Origin: Clostridium lundense DSM 17049
GTDB taxonomy: Bacteria > Bacillota > Clostridia > Clostridiales > Clostridiaceae
Assembly: GCF_000619945.1 (NCBI RefSeq)
Contig: NZ_JHVC01000002.1
Location: 248,001-312,000 of the forward strand
Reading direction: 5' to 3'
Length of the DNA: 64,000 bases
The position numbers and the translations under genes are program-made. Shown one piece after another: positions 44,940-53,881 of the stretch (position 1 is the first letter of the stretch; each line of letters starts with the position of its first letter). The notes beneath the pieces were generated by a model. That model saw nothing but the letters and a program-made list of their open reading frames with translations, made no database searches and was not told the origin of the DNA.

Positions 44940-45854
44940 AGATATAGATTCAATTTTGCATATCTCTGTACACATGTTACTACAATTACTACATATTTCA
45001 TCACAACATTCTAAATGAATCAATACATCTGAATTTTGAATTCTTTTTTCGATACTATTTTCTATATTATCACATATTTTATGTGCCATCTTAACTGACA
45101 TGCTTTCTGGAACTACTAAGTGTAAATCAATATATTTTGAATTACCAGCTCTTCGGGTTCTTAAATTATGAAAGTTACAGTATAGAGAATCATGTAAAGA
45201 TATTTCTTCTTTTATAATATTAATTTCTTCATCTGATAATTTAATATCTAATAAAGGATTAAAAGCTTCTTTTAATAAATCTATAGCTTCTTTTAAAATA
45301 AAGATTGCTACAATTATTGCAACAATAGGATCTAAAAAGTTTAATTTAGTTATCCATATAAGGGACAATCCTATTCCAACTCCTAAAGAGGTATACACAT
45401 CTGCCTTTAAATGAAGAGCATCTGCTTCCAAAGCAATAGAATCTACTTCTTTTGCTACTTTATAGAGTTTTTTAGAAACTATAAAATTTATAGCTGCAGC
45501 AACAAACATTACTACAAATCCAAGACCGATAGACTCAACTTCTTGTGGATGAAGTATCTTTTTTATGGCCTCAAAGATTATCCACATTGAAGCTATGAAT
45601 ATAAGTAAGGCTTCTATAACCCCAGATATATTTTCAACTTTTCCGTGTCCATAAGGATGATCTTCATCGGCAGGTTTGTCCGATAATTTAACTGAAAAAT
45701 AAGCAATAAAGGATGCTATTAAATCCATAGTTGAGTGTATGGCTTCAGAGATAATACTAACAGAGCCAGTAAAAAATCCTACTATAAGTTTTAGCACTAT
45801 TAAGCAAGTGTTAGAGAGTATGGATAGCCTTGCCACTTTTATTTTAGCATTCAT
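44937..45854 (-). CDS. Cation diffusion facilitator metal exporter
   Basis: 305 aa with six membrane helices in about residues 10-200. Metal-site motifs are present: ISEAIHSTMDLIAS (H and D of helix II, about residues 36-49), HPYGHGKVENISG (about 68-80), and ALHLKADVYTSLGV (H and D of helix V). The C-terminal domain (MxLHLVVPESMS-type) is followed by an unusual Cys-rich tail CCDEICSNCSNMCTEICK (about residues 283-300). It exports divalent cations such as Zn2+, Fe2+ or Mn2+. Two palindromes lie upstream. Confidence 0.93.
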   Translation of the reverse strand: MNAKIKVARLSILSNTCLIVLKLIVGFFTGSVSIISEAIHSTMDLIASFIAYFSVKLSDKPADEDHPYGHGKVENISGVIEALLIFIASMWIIFEAIKKILHPQEVESIGLGFVVMFVAAAINFIVSKKLYKVAKEVDSIALEADALHLKADVYTSLGVGIGLSLIWITKLNFLDPIVAIIVAIFILKEAIDLLKEAFNPLLDIKLSDEEINIIKEEISLHDSLYCNFHNLRTRRAGNSKYIDLHLVVPESMSVKMAHKICDNIENSIEKRIQNSDVLIHLECCDEICSNCSNMCTEICKIESIS

Positions 45855-45945
45855 TTTTTATACCTCGCTTTTATCATTTGATAATAAAACACTCATATAA
45901 TATCTCAAAAATACAGTAATGTCAACAGTTTTATACGAATATTGG

Positions 45946-45972
45946 TATCAATTGATAATGAAATTCGTTATT
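45946..45972. promoter_or_regulatory. Possible metal-regulator operator before the CDF gene
   Basis: TATCAATTGATA (45946-45957) is a perfect 12-bp palindrome, overlapping GATAATGAAATTCGTTATT (45954-45972), which is Fur-box-like. It lies about 100 bp upstream of the CDF start. No base-level match to a specific regulator is claimed. Confidence 0.3.
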
Positions 45973-46114
45973 GGTATTTAATGTGAAAGCGCTTTTGTGT
46001 GAATAAGGAAAAGTGTAAGAAATAGTATTAGAGAATAGATCTAAATATTAAGTAGAAAATAGATATACAAGCAACGGATAGTTTTAAAACAATTTTATAA
46101 AAAGGAGATAAGAT

Positions 46115-46774
46115 ATGAAAAAACATAAGATATTATTAATTATTGGTTGTATTATTTGTACTATAGGATTTAACTGCCCTAAAAGTATTATAATGAATTG
46201 TAAAAGTATAAGTGTAAACAATATGCTAAATTTAAAAGGAAGTAATGATAAAAATATAATGAAATTTAACAGTGTAGATAATATAGACTTATCTGAGGTC
46301 ACATATTTTATTTCGGAAAGTACTAGAGATCCAAGACTCAATGAAGCTATTGCTAAAGCATACAATTTGGAAAAGGGTAAACACAATATTAGGTACTATT
46401 TTAATAGAGTTCAACTTAATAATGATATGGAACCAGAAACTTTTGTTTATTTTATAGGATCAGAACTTTGTGGAACGGGTGGATGTAGTGCAGCGATTTT
46501 TTCTTGTAAAAATGGGGAGTATGAGTTGCTTTCAAAATTTACATTAGTTAATAATCCAATATTAATAACTAATAATTTTACTAATGGATATCGAGATATT
46601 ATAATGTTTGTTTCAGGTGGAGGAATAGAAGACTCCTATAGAATTATGAAATTTGATGGAAGCAGGTATCCTGAAAATCCATCCATTCAACCTAAAGTGA
46701 AGCCAGGAACAAAGTTAATAGGTCCAGCTATAATTGCAGATGATATCACGAAAAATTTAGGAATAGAATTTTAG
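46115..46774 (+). CDS. Exported hypothetical protein
   Basis: 219 aa. A short basic N-terminus and hydrophobic core (MKKHKILLIIGCIICTIGF) look like a signal peptide. The rest has no recognised domain; there are two close cysteines (CGTGGCSAAIFSC, about residues 125-137), suggesting a disulfide or metal site, and a central VYFIGSELCGTGG stretch. AAAGGAG is 8 nt before the ATG. No neighbour indicates a role. Confidence 0.75.
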   Translation: MKKHKILLIIGCIICTIGFNCPKSIIMNCKSISVNNMLNLKGSNDKNIMKFNSVDNIDLSEVTYFISESTRDPRLNEAIAKAYNLEKGKHNIRYYFNRVQLNNDMEPETFVYFIGSELCGTGGCSAAIFSCKNGEYELLSKFTLVNNPILITNNFTNGYRDIIMFVSGGGIEDSYRIMKFDGSRYPENPSIQPKVKPGTKLIGPAIIADDITKNLGIEF

Positions 46775-46941
46775 ATAACTATAAATTTACAAGTGTTTTA
46801 TGGAAGTATAATTTTGAAAGATAAAAAATTAATAGTTATTGTTTTCTCTACAATAAAATTTATTTTGAATTATTATTAGGAGTTATGATAAACTTATGTC
46901 TAAAATAAAGAAATTGTGAGATTAAAAATTAGGAGGAAAAT

Positions 46942-47211
46942 ATGATCAAAATATGGGGGAAATTAATTAATAATAATAAAATCATAAAGGATGAAGTAGC
47001 TATATCTGATATTGATGGAGATTATCAAGAAAATTTAAAGATTTGTATTACAGAGCTGTGTAACAGGTTTGATATCCCTAAACCATATTGGTTACCAAGT
47101 AATATGGATGAATTTAATAAAAGAGGGAAAACATCTTTTGATGAAGATAATTTTATAGAAGAATTAAATTTTGATAAGTTTACTATAGAAGAGTTAGAAG
47201 TAGAAGAATAG
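46942..47211 (+). CDS. Small hypothetical protein
   Basis: 89 aa, acidic, with WGKLINNNKIIKDE at the N-terminus and a Pro/Trp turn (IPKPYWLPSN) about residue 53. Not recognised to me, though proteins of this length and style are common in clostridia. AGGAGGAAAA precedes the ATG. It lies 100 bp before cspA but no shared promoter is apparent. Confidence 0.75.
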   Translation: MIKIWGKLINNNKIIKDEVAISDIDGDYQENLKICITELCNRFDIPKPYWLPSNMDEFNKRGKTSFDEDNFIEELNFDKFTIEELEVEE

Positions 47212-47310
47212 TATTTTTCATTTTATATATAATAAGTATACATAAAGATGTCTTTGCAAATAATAAAAATAAAATAGAGTTGTTTTCTACAAAGAAATGG
47301 AGGACTTAAC

Positions 47311-47517
47311 ATGTATACTGGAATAGTTAAGTGGTTTAATAATGAAAAGGGGTATGGATTTATTTCAGCTAATGATGGAAATGATGTATTTGTACATCAT
47401 TCTCAAGTTAAGGAAAAGGGACATAATAAAGATTTGCATGAAGGACAACAGGTAACTTTTGATGTAGTAGAGAGAGAGAAAGGACTACAGGCTATAAATG
47501 TTCAGAAAGTAGAATAA
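47311..47517 (+). CDS. Cold-shock protein CspA family
   Basis: 68 aa, normal length. One cold-shock domain with RNP1 KGYGFIS (residues 13-19) and RNP2 DVFVHHS (residues 26-32) motifs. It binds single-stranded RNA/DNA as a chaperone and prevents secondary structure in mRNA. GGAGG precedes the ATG, and a hairpin terminator follows. A remnant of another csp gene is at 41801-41892. Confidence 0.95.
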   Translation: MYTGIVKWFNNEKGYGFISANDGNDVFVHHSQVKEKGHNKDLHEGQQVTFDVVEREKGLQAINVQKVE

Positions 47518-47529
47518 TAGTAAAAATTT

Positions 47530-47568
47530 AAAGCCATATGTGAATTAAGTTTACATATGGTTTTTTAT
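47530..47568 (+). terminator. Intrinsic terminator after cspA
   Basis: AAAGCCATATGT and ACATATGGTTTT arms (one mismatch) with a T run. Confidence 0.85.
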
Positions 47569-47705
47569 TTGTTTAAAATTATAAGAAATATTTAGTATTT
47601 TGTTAACATGTATGAATTTTAAAATATGATATAATTTAAATTGGCTAGTATTAATTTTAAGTAGACAATTTGAAAAAATATATGATCTTCATTAGGAGGA
47701 ATACT

Positions 47706-49238
47706 ATGGAATTGGAAATGTTTGATTTTATAGAAAAATCAGGAAAATACTTAGAAAATTGCAGAGATGAGTTGGAAATTGCTTGTAATAATATAGAATT
47801 ATATTTTCAAGAAATATTATTATCAAATAATGAAGGATATTTAAATATAAATTCAAGAATAAAATCGATTTCAAGCTTAGAAGAAAAGATACTTAGAAAT
47901 AACTACTATAAAAAATATAAATGTCCAGAGGAACTTTTTTCAAATCTTTCTGATTTAATTGGGGTTAGAATTGAATGCAGATTCATTGAAGATGAGAATA
48001 AAATATATAAGATGTTAAAAAAACATTTTGATAAAGTAGATTCAAAAGGGTACTATTATAATTTAGAAAAGGATACTATAAAATTAAAGTTAAGTGAAAA
48101 ACAGCCACAGAATCAGAAAAATGGATTTAAAATATTTAGAATTGATGGAGTGTATGAAAGTACTAATAAAACCATAAATTTTGAATTGCAAATTAAGTCG
48201 CTAGTAAATATATTTTGGGGAGAAATTGAGCATAAAATAATATATAAAAACAATAGCTATATTCTTGTAGATGAATTTTTTAAGGATATGATGAGTTCTA
48301 TTAAGAAGAATCTTTCTATGATAGATAACCAACTTTTAATTATGTATAATCAAGCTAATAAATTAAATACTATTGACCCAATTATTAGAAAGGCTCAGTT
48401 GGAATCTGTAGTTTCAAAAATAATTTATGATATATTTTCTGTAAAGATGAAAAAGAGTATAGGATTTATTGTGGACTTTAGAAAGTCTTGCGATGCTATA
48501 ATGAAGTATATTTTTCATACAAATAATACTGAAAATATACAGGACTATAACAAAGCTCTATTAAATATATTATCTAGAATAAATGATATAGGAAAAAATC
48601 CAATGGATTTCAATAATGAAATAAAGTTTGAAAAAGAAGTTTATTTTGATGATAACTTTAGCGATATTATTGGAAGCAATATATTGGAATTAATAAATAA
48701 GGATTTCCAATGGAATATATTTTTTAGAATATTATTTGAAATAGAACTTGGAAATAATACTGAAGATTTTCAAGCTTACATAAAATTTATTAGAAGTAGG
48801 TTTTATTATAATGATTGTTTCCTAGAATTATATAAATTATTTAAATCAGAGGAAGCAGAAATAATAATAAATACTTTAATGGAAAACGTGGCTTATAGTT
48901 TTAAGGATGTGGATTCCATAGGCTTTATATATGATTGTAACATAGAGAAAATAAAAGATGGTATAGAGGATATAGTAAAATTAATATGTGCAAATATCAA
49001 TTCGTTTGAGGAATGGGATAAATTCAAGAATATTTACTTAGAGCTACTAAAATTAAAAGTATTATCAGTATTTCATTGTAATGTTAAAGTAGATAAAGTA
49101 AAGGATTATATGAAGAAGATTAAGCAATATCCAAATACTAAGATAGAAATAAGGACAAGCATTCTAGAATGTTTAGACAAGTTAGAAACATCCGATGAAA
49201 TTGAGGCTAAAGAAGTAATAAAAATATTTAAGATTTAA
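47706..49238 (+). CDS. RelA/SpoT-domain protein, probable (p)ppGpp synthetase-like
   Basis: 510 aa. The N-terminal 215 residues resemble a stand-alone RelA/SpoT nucleotidyltransferase domain: FSNLSDLIGVRIECRFIED (about 78-96) and FELQIKSLVNIFWGEIEHKIIYKN (about 160-183) match its conserved strands. The rest (about 220-510) is helical and unrecognised, and is longer than in normal small alarmone synthetases; no TGS, HD or ACT domain is seen. ATG 47706 is preceded by AGGAGG. It may make alarmone in response to stress, but the long C-terminal part makes this an atypical member. Confidence 0.8.
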   Translation: MELEMFDFIEKSGKYLENCRDELEIACNNIELYFQEILLSNNEGYLNINSRIKSISSLEEKILRNNYYKKYKCPEELFSNLSDLIGVRIECRFIEDENKIYKMLKKHFDKVDSKGYYYNLEKDTIKLKLSEKQPQNQKNGFKIFRIDGVYESTNKTINFELQIKSLVNIFWGEIEHKIIYKNNSYILVDEFFKDMMSSIKKNLSMIDNQLLIMYNQANKLNTIDPIIRKAQLESVVSKIIYDIFSVKMKKSIGFIVDFRKSCDAIMKYIFHTNNTENIQDYNKALLNILSRINDIGKNPMDFNNEIKFEKEVYFDDNFSDIIGSNILELINKDFQWNIFFRILFEIELGNNTEDFQAYIKFIRSRFYYNDCFLELYKLFKSEEAEIIINTLMENVAYSFKDVDSIGFIYDCNIEKIKDGIEDIVKLICANINSFEEWDKFKNIYLELLKLKVLSVFHCNVKVDKVKDYMKKIKQYPNTKIEIRTSILECLDKLETSDEIEAKEVIKIFKI

Positions 49239-49242
49239 TTCA

Positions 49243-49310
49243 GGGGACAGTTCTCAATTTAGTTATCAAAGCGTTGTATTGATAACTAAATTGAGAACTG
49301 TCCCCTATTT
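49243..49310. repeat. REP-like long hairpin, 27-bp arms
   Basis: Perfect 27-bp inverted repeat (49243-49269 with 49279-49305) around a 9-nt loop. The tip of the arm starts GGGGACAGTTCTCAATT, the same core as the repeats flanking the RAYT gene at 52643. With the following T-rich tract it probably also terminates the upstream gene. Confidence 0.85.
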
Positions 49311-49401
49311 TTGAAATAAAAAATTTTATAATATAGCTTAAGATAATAAAAATGATATATACTATATAATGATAAAATTTATTTGTATAGGAGAGAATAG
49401 G

Positions 49402-50553
49402 ATGAATTATACACTAATTGCCACATCAACTTTTGGCCTGGAAAAGGTAGTAGCAAATGAATTAAAAGAATTAGGATATGAGGATTTAACTATAGAAAAC
49501 GGTAAGGTAACCTTTGAAGGGGATGAAATGGACATAGTTACTTGTAATATGTGGCTTAGAACGGCAGATAGGGTGCTTATAAAAATGGCAGAGTTTAAAG
49601 CTGAGAGTTTTGAGGAACTATTTCAGGGAACATTAGCAGTAAATTGGGGAGACATTATACCTATAACAGGTTTTATGCATATAGTTGGAAAGTCCGTTAA
49701 ATCAAAACTTTTTAGTGTTCCAGACTGTCAATCTATAGTAAAAAAAGCTGTAGTTGAAGCTATGAAAAGAAAGTATAGAAGGGACGTATTTCCTGAAAGT
49801 GGGGCTGAGTATAAAATAGAAGTTGGGATACTTAAGGATATAGTAACTTTAACACTTGATACAACAGGTCCAGGTTTACATAAAAGAGGGTACAGGGAAA
49901 TGGCAGGAGTAGCCCCAATGAAGGAAACTTTGGCCGCTGCCCTTGTACTTTTAAGCAAATGGGAGCCATCAAGAACACTTGCTGACCCTTTCTGTGGATC
50001 AGGAACAATTGCAATTGAAGCCGCTATGATAGGTAAAAATATAGCGCCAGGACTTAATAGAAGTTTCGTATCTGAACAATGGGATATAATTTCCCAAGAT
50101 TTATGGGAGGATATAAGAAGATATGCTAAGAATTCTATTAATGACAAGGAATTTAGAATAATGGCTTCAGATATTAATGGAAGAGTGTTACAGACTGCAA
50201 GGCAGAATGCCAAAAAGGCAGGAGTAGAGGAGTATATCGCTTTTCAAAAGCTTGATGTAAAAGACTTTTCTTCTAAGAAAAAGTATGGATTTATTATAAC
50301 AAACCCTCCTTACGGTGAAAGAATTGGAGAACTAAAAGAAGTTGAATGTTTATATAGGACTATGGGGGAAGTGTTCCAAAATTTAAATGATTGGTCATAC
50401 TTTGTAATAACATCTCACCCGGAATTTGAAAAGTGTTTTGGTAAAAAGGCTGATAAAAATAGAAAGCTTTATAATGGAAGACTAAAGTGTTACTATTATC
50501 AGTATTTTGGAAAAGGTCCAGAAAAAAAGAAAACATATTATGAGAAAGTATGA
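49402..50553 (+). CDS. THUMP-domain RNA methyltransferase, RlmL-like
   Basis: 383 aa. The N-terminal THUMP domain (about 1-150, TLIATSTFGLEKVVANELKELGY) binds RNA. The C-terminal class I methyltransferase has TLADPFCGSGTIAIEAAMIG (about 193-212, SAM motif I) and the NPPYGERIGE catalytic motif (about 303-312). The gene matches the N2-methylguanosine 23S rRNA methyltransferase group without a C-terminal RlmK fusion. ATG 49402 follows AGGAGAG; the upstream ATG has no RBS. The DbpA-type helicase follows after 25 bp, which suggests a ribosome-assembly unit. Confidence 0.9.
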   Translation: MNYTLIATSTFGLEKVVANELKELGYEDLTIENGKVTFEGDEMDIVTCNMWLRTADRVLIKMAEFKAESFEELFQGTLAVNWGDIIPITGFMHIVGKSVKSKLFSVPDCQSIVKKAVVEAMKRKYRRDVFPESGAEYKIEVGILKDIVTLTLDTTGPGLHKRGYREMAGVAPMKETLAAALVLLSKWEPSRTLADPFCGSGTIAIEAAMIGKNIAPGLNRSFVSEQWDIISQDLWEDIRRYAKNSINDKEFRIMASDINGRVLQTARQNAKKAGVEEYIAFQKLDVKDFSSKKKYGFIITNPPYGERIGELKEVECLYRTMGEVFQNLNDWSYFVITSHPEFEKCFGKKADKNRKLYNGRLKCYYYQYFGKGPEKKKTYYEKV

Positions 50554-50578
50554 TAAAAATATATGAGGTAAAAGAGAT

Positions 50579-52024
50579 ATGAAAGAATGGAATTTCAAGT
50601 ATTTGAATTTAAGTGAAGAAATATTAAAAGCTTTAGAAAAATTAGGATATGAAAAACCATCAGAGGTACAAAAAAAAGTTATTCCTGTTGCCTTTGAAGA
50701 TAAGGATATTATAGTAAAGTCACAAACTGGTAGTGGAAAGACAGCTACTTTTGCTATTCCTATCTGTGAAAAGATAGAGATTGAACAAAGGGAGCCACAG
50801 GCATTAATACTTACACCAACTAGAGAATTAGCAGTGCAAGTAAAAGAGGATATTTCTAATATTGGAAGGTTTAAAAAGATAAGATGTGCTGCTGTTTTTG
50901 GTAAACAACCTATGACTACTCAGGTAAGAGAATTAAAACAAAGAGTTCATGTTGTAGTTGGTACACCAGGAAGAACTTTGGATCATATAGAAAGAGGCAA
51001 TGTAAACTTAGGAGAGATAAAGTATCTTATTATAGATGAAGCAGATAAAATGTTAGATATGGGTTTTATTGATCAAGTTGAGGCTATTATAAAAACTTTG
51101 CCAGGCAATAGAGTAACTATGTTATTTTCTGCAACTATGCCTAATGAAATCGAAAAATTATGTGATAAATATATGGTTAATCCAATGAAAATAGAGATTA
51201 GTGGTAAAAGTTTAACTACGGAAAAAATTCATCAAGTATATTATGAGGTTGAAGAGAATAAAAAATTTAGTCTTCTAAATAAGATAATTTATTCTGAGAC
51301 ACCAGATAGTTGTATAATATTCTGTGATACTAAGGAACAGGTTGATGTAGTGGCTAAAAGTATGGCGGATAAAGGTTATTCTTGTAGTGGATTGCATGGG
51401 GGCATGGAGCAAAAGGATAGATTAGATACCATGGAAAGATTTAAAAGAGGGGAATTTCAATTTTTAGTAGCAACTGATGTAGCAGCTAGGGGAATTCATA
51501 TAGATGATATAACTCATGTTATAAATTATGATGTTCCTATGGAAAAGGAAAGTTATGTTCATAGAATTGGAAGAACTGGACGTGCAGGAAATGAAGGAAT
51601 GGCTATAACTTTTGTATCGCCTAGGGAATTGAAATTTTTAAATCAAATTCAGGAATACATAGGATATAACATACCTCAAAGGGAAGGCCCAACAGAAGCG
51701 CAAGTTGAAGAAGGTAGAAAGACTTTTGAGAAAGAAATTAAGTTTAGGTCTAAGAAAAAAGTTACCAAAGACATAGAATTAAATAAGGAAATCACAAAAT
51801 TATATATTAGTGCTGGAAAGAAGAAAAAGGTAAGACCTGGAGATATACTTGGAGCAATTGCAAGTATTGAAGGGGTCAGTGGAGAGGATATTGGAATTAT
51901 TGATGTACAAGATAACTTTTCATATGTTGATATATTAAGTGGAAAGGGAAAGTTAGTTTTTGAAAAACTTCAGAATATGACGATAAAAGGGAAAAAAGTA
52001 AGGGTGGAGAAAGCAGAAAAATAA
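50579..52024 (+). CDS. dbpA: DEAD-box RNA helicase, DbpA/YxiN type
   Basis: 481 aa. Motifs in order: Q motif PSEVQKKVIP (about 27-36), SQTGSGKT (about 46-53), PTRELA, TPGRT, DEAD (about 153-156), SAT, the helicase C motifs, and HRIGRTGRAG (about 327). The C-terminal ~75 residues (ELNKEITKLYISAGKKKKVRPGDILGAIASIEG) are a DbpA-type RNA-binding domain that recognises 23S rRNA hairpin 92. It assists assembly of the large ribosomal subunit. The gene follows the methyltransferase, likely co-transcribed. Confidence 0.93.
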   Translation: MKEWNFKYLNLSEEILKALEKLGYEKPSEVQKKVIPVAFEDKDIIVKSQTGSGKTATFAIPICEKIEIEQREPQALILTPTRELAVQVKEDISNIGRFKKIRCAAVFGKQPMTTQVRELKQRVHVVVGTPGRTLDHIERGNVNLGEIKYLIIDEADKMLDMGFIDQVEAIIKTLPGNRVTMLFSATMPNEIEKLCDKYMVNPMKIEISGKSLTTEKIHQVYYEVEENKKFSLLNKIIYSETPDSCIIFCDTKEQVDVVAKSMADKGYSCSGLHGGMEQKDRLDTMERFKRGEFQFLVATDVAARGIHIDDITHVINYDVPMEKESYVHRIGRTGRAGNEGMAITFVSPRELKFLNQIQEYIGYNIPQREGPTEAQVEEGRKTFEKEIKFRSKKKVTKDIELNKEITKLYISAGKKKKVRPGDILGAIASIEGVSGEDIGIIDVQDNFSYVDILSGKGKLVFEKLQNMTIKGKKVRVEKAEK

Positions 52025-52226
52025 GCATTATTTTATGCAGGATACAGTTGAAAAAATAATAGCATTTGCTATTGATTATTTTATATAAAGATGTTATTAT
52101 GAATAAGTAGTTGTAATTAAGCAGCTGCAGAGTAAAAGATTTAATATGATGAACAACATTCCCTTCTTTTAGGAAAGTAATGTGAATCGGATTTTAAATC
52201 TTAATTATAAAAGGAGGAATGTTGAA

Positions 52227-52394
52227 ATGGCAGATAAGACATTAGTTTGTAAAGATTGCGGAAAAGAATTCATATTCACTGAAGGAGAACAGGCGTTCTA
52301 CAAAGAAAAAGGATTCGAAAATGAACCACAGAGATGTGCTGATTGCAGAAGAGCAAGAAAGCAACAGAACAACAATAGAGGATTCAGAAGATAG
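52227..52394 (+). CDS. 55-aa zinc-ribbon protein (zf-trcl type), copy 2
   Basis: 55 aa, nearly identical to the 40838 product; the TEGEQAFYKEKGFENEPQRC core and the NNNRGFRR end are the same, and both have CxxC pairs. AGGAGG is before ATG 52227. The two DNA copies differ at many synonymous positions, so the duplication is old and protein sequence has been conserved by selection. Hairpin terminator follows. Confidence 0.92.
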   Translation: MADKTLVCKDCGKEFIFTEGEQAFYKEKGFENEPQRCADCRRARKQQNNNRGFRR

Positions 52395-52413
52395 TATAAT
52401 TTTGTACTATATG

Positions 52414-52446
52414 CCCTATAAGAAGAAATTCTTATAGGGTTTTTTG
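52414..52446 (+). terminator. Intrinsic terminator after zinc-ribbon copy 2
   Basis: Perfect 11-bp stem CCCTATAAGAA / TTCTTATAGGG with GAAA loop and T-rich tail. Confidence 0.9.
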
Positions 52447-52477
52447 TTTTTTGATTTAGCTAGTTAGTAGGTTAGTA

Positions 52478-52573
52478 GGGACAGTTCTCAACTATTAGTA
52501 TTAGAAATATAACAGTAATAATAGGAGATGATAGGCAGTAAAGGTAAGGTAACGGGGACAGTTCTCAGTTATT
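52478..52573 (+). repeat. Two direct REP-like repeats before the RAYT gene
   Basis: GGGACAGTTCTCAACTATT at 52478-52496 and GGGGACAGTTCTCAGTTATT at 52554-52573. Both share the core of the REP hairpin at 49243. Confidence 0.85.
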
Positions 52574-52642
52574 GATGATATTTGAATATGGGACGGTAGT
52601 TTTGGCAATAATATTAGCTAAAAACTTAAAAGGAGAGATTGC

Positions 52643-53557
52643 ATGCCAAGAACCGCACGCATTAAAAATAATAACTGTATTTTTCACATAATGGTAAGAA
52701 GTATAAGTGAGATTTCCTTATATAAGGAGGATGAAGATAAGGATAAATACTTAGACTTGATAAAAAGATATAAGAATATATTTGGATTTAAACTATATGG
52801 ATATTGCTTGATGAGCAATCATGGTCATTTAATAATAGATGTAAATGGATCAGATATCTCTAGAATAATGCATTGTATAAATCAGTGTTATGCTCAATAC
52901 TTCAATAAAAAATATAAAAGGCGAGGTCATGTTTTCCAAGATAGATTTAAAAGTAAAATAGTAAAAGATAATAGATATTTAATTACACTATCAGCATATA
53001 TCCATAATAACCCTTTAGATATAAAAAAATATGAGAAGTGTCCTGAAAACTATAAGTATTCAACATTAGGCATATATCTAGGCATTAAAAGAGATATACT
53101 CGAAATAGTAGAAGAAGATTTTATAATGCAAATGTTTCATGAAAATGTGAAAAAGGCAAGAGAAAAGTATATTAAATTAGTCTATAAATGTGATGACAAG
53201 TTTATAAAGTCTGATGTAGAATTTAAAAATGAAAAAAGTGAATATAGAAGTGAAAGGGCTATATTGGCACGTAACCACAGCCCCCAAGAGATAATAAATT
53301 TTGTAACAGAATATACAGGAATTGAAAAAAGAAAGATACATTTTAAAAATTTAAGGGAAGCAACAGAAAGTAGAGCGTTAAGTGTACTATTAATGAGATA
53401 TTATTGCAATTATACTTATAAGGATATATGTAAAGTTATAGGAAATGTAACTTTATCAACAGTTTCAAGGTTATGCTCTATTGCCGTTGATGCTATTTAT
53501 GGTAGTGAAAAGTATGCTGATATGATAGATAATTTTTTGGAAAGTCAAGGTGCATAA
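52643..53557 (+). CDS. REP-associated tyrosine transposase (RAYT, IS200/Y1-like)
   Basis: 304 aa. The Y1 transposase domain fills about residues 1-185, with the HUH metal motif in SNHGHLIIDV (about 58-67) and the candidate catalytic tyrosine in DNRYLITLSAYIHNNP (about 110-125). The C-terminal part (about 205-290) resembles the helix-turn-helix tail of DnaA/RAYT proteins (SPQEIINFVTEYTGIEKRKIHF, then YCNYTYKDICKVIGNVTLSTVSR). It lacks IS ends but is flanked by REP-like repeats, so it looks like a RAYT rather than a mobile IS. AAGGAG is 8 nt before the ATG. Confidence 0.88.
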   Translation: MPRTARIKNNNCIFHIMVRSISEISLYKEDEDKDKYLDLIKRYKNIFGFKLYGYCLMSNHGHLIIDVNGSDISRIMHCINQCYAQYFNKKYKRRGHVFQDRFKSKIVKDNRYLITLSAYIHNNPLDIKKYEKCPENYKYSTLGIYLGIKRDILEIVEEDFIMQMFHENVKKAREKYIKLVYKCDDKFIKSDVEFKNEKSEYRSERAILARNHSPQEIINFVTEYTGIEKRKIHFKNLREATESRALSVLLMRYYCNYTYKDICKVIGNVTLSTVSRLCSIAVDAIYGSEKYADMIDNFLESQGA

Positions 53558-53657
53558 AAAACGCATAAAAGAATCATGTGAATATTTAACAAATAAAGCG
53601 ATATAAAAGAAAATTTTTTGGAAAAATAAAACATAAAAATTTAATAATTAAATGGAC

Positions 53658-53709
53658 AAGCTATCCTACATTTGATTTTATCACACTAAATGGGTTAGCT
53701 ATTTTTATT
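53658..53709 (+). terminator. Terminator-like hairpin after the RAYT gene
   Basis: AGCTATCC and GGTTAGCT arms (one mismatch), inner CATTT/AAATG, followed by ATTTTTATT. Confidence 0.6.
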
Positions 53710-53783
53710 ATATATAGAATATAAAAGATAATATACAAAATTTGTAGAAAAATATACTAATTTATTAAGATTTAAAACAATAA

Positions 53784-53794
53784 AGAACTGTCCC
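53784..53794 (-). repeat. Inverted REP core downstream of RAYT
   Basis: AGAACTGTCCC is the reverse of the GGGACAGTTCT core found twice upstream of the transposase, so the gene is bracketed by repeats pointing inward. Confidence 0.75.
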
Positions 53795-53865
53795 TTATTG
53801 ACAGAAGAAAATGTAGATGTTAAAATCAATTTGTATGAACGATGTAAGAAATATATAAATTAATA

Positions 53866-53881
53866 TTCGTATTGTAACGAA
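53866..53881. promoter_or_regulatory. Small dyad in the Pot-like operon promoter
   Basis: TTCGT and ACGAA separated by 6 bp, about 50 bp upstream of the first permease gene. Could be an operator; the regulator is unknown. Confidence 0.25.
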
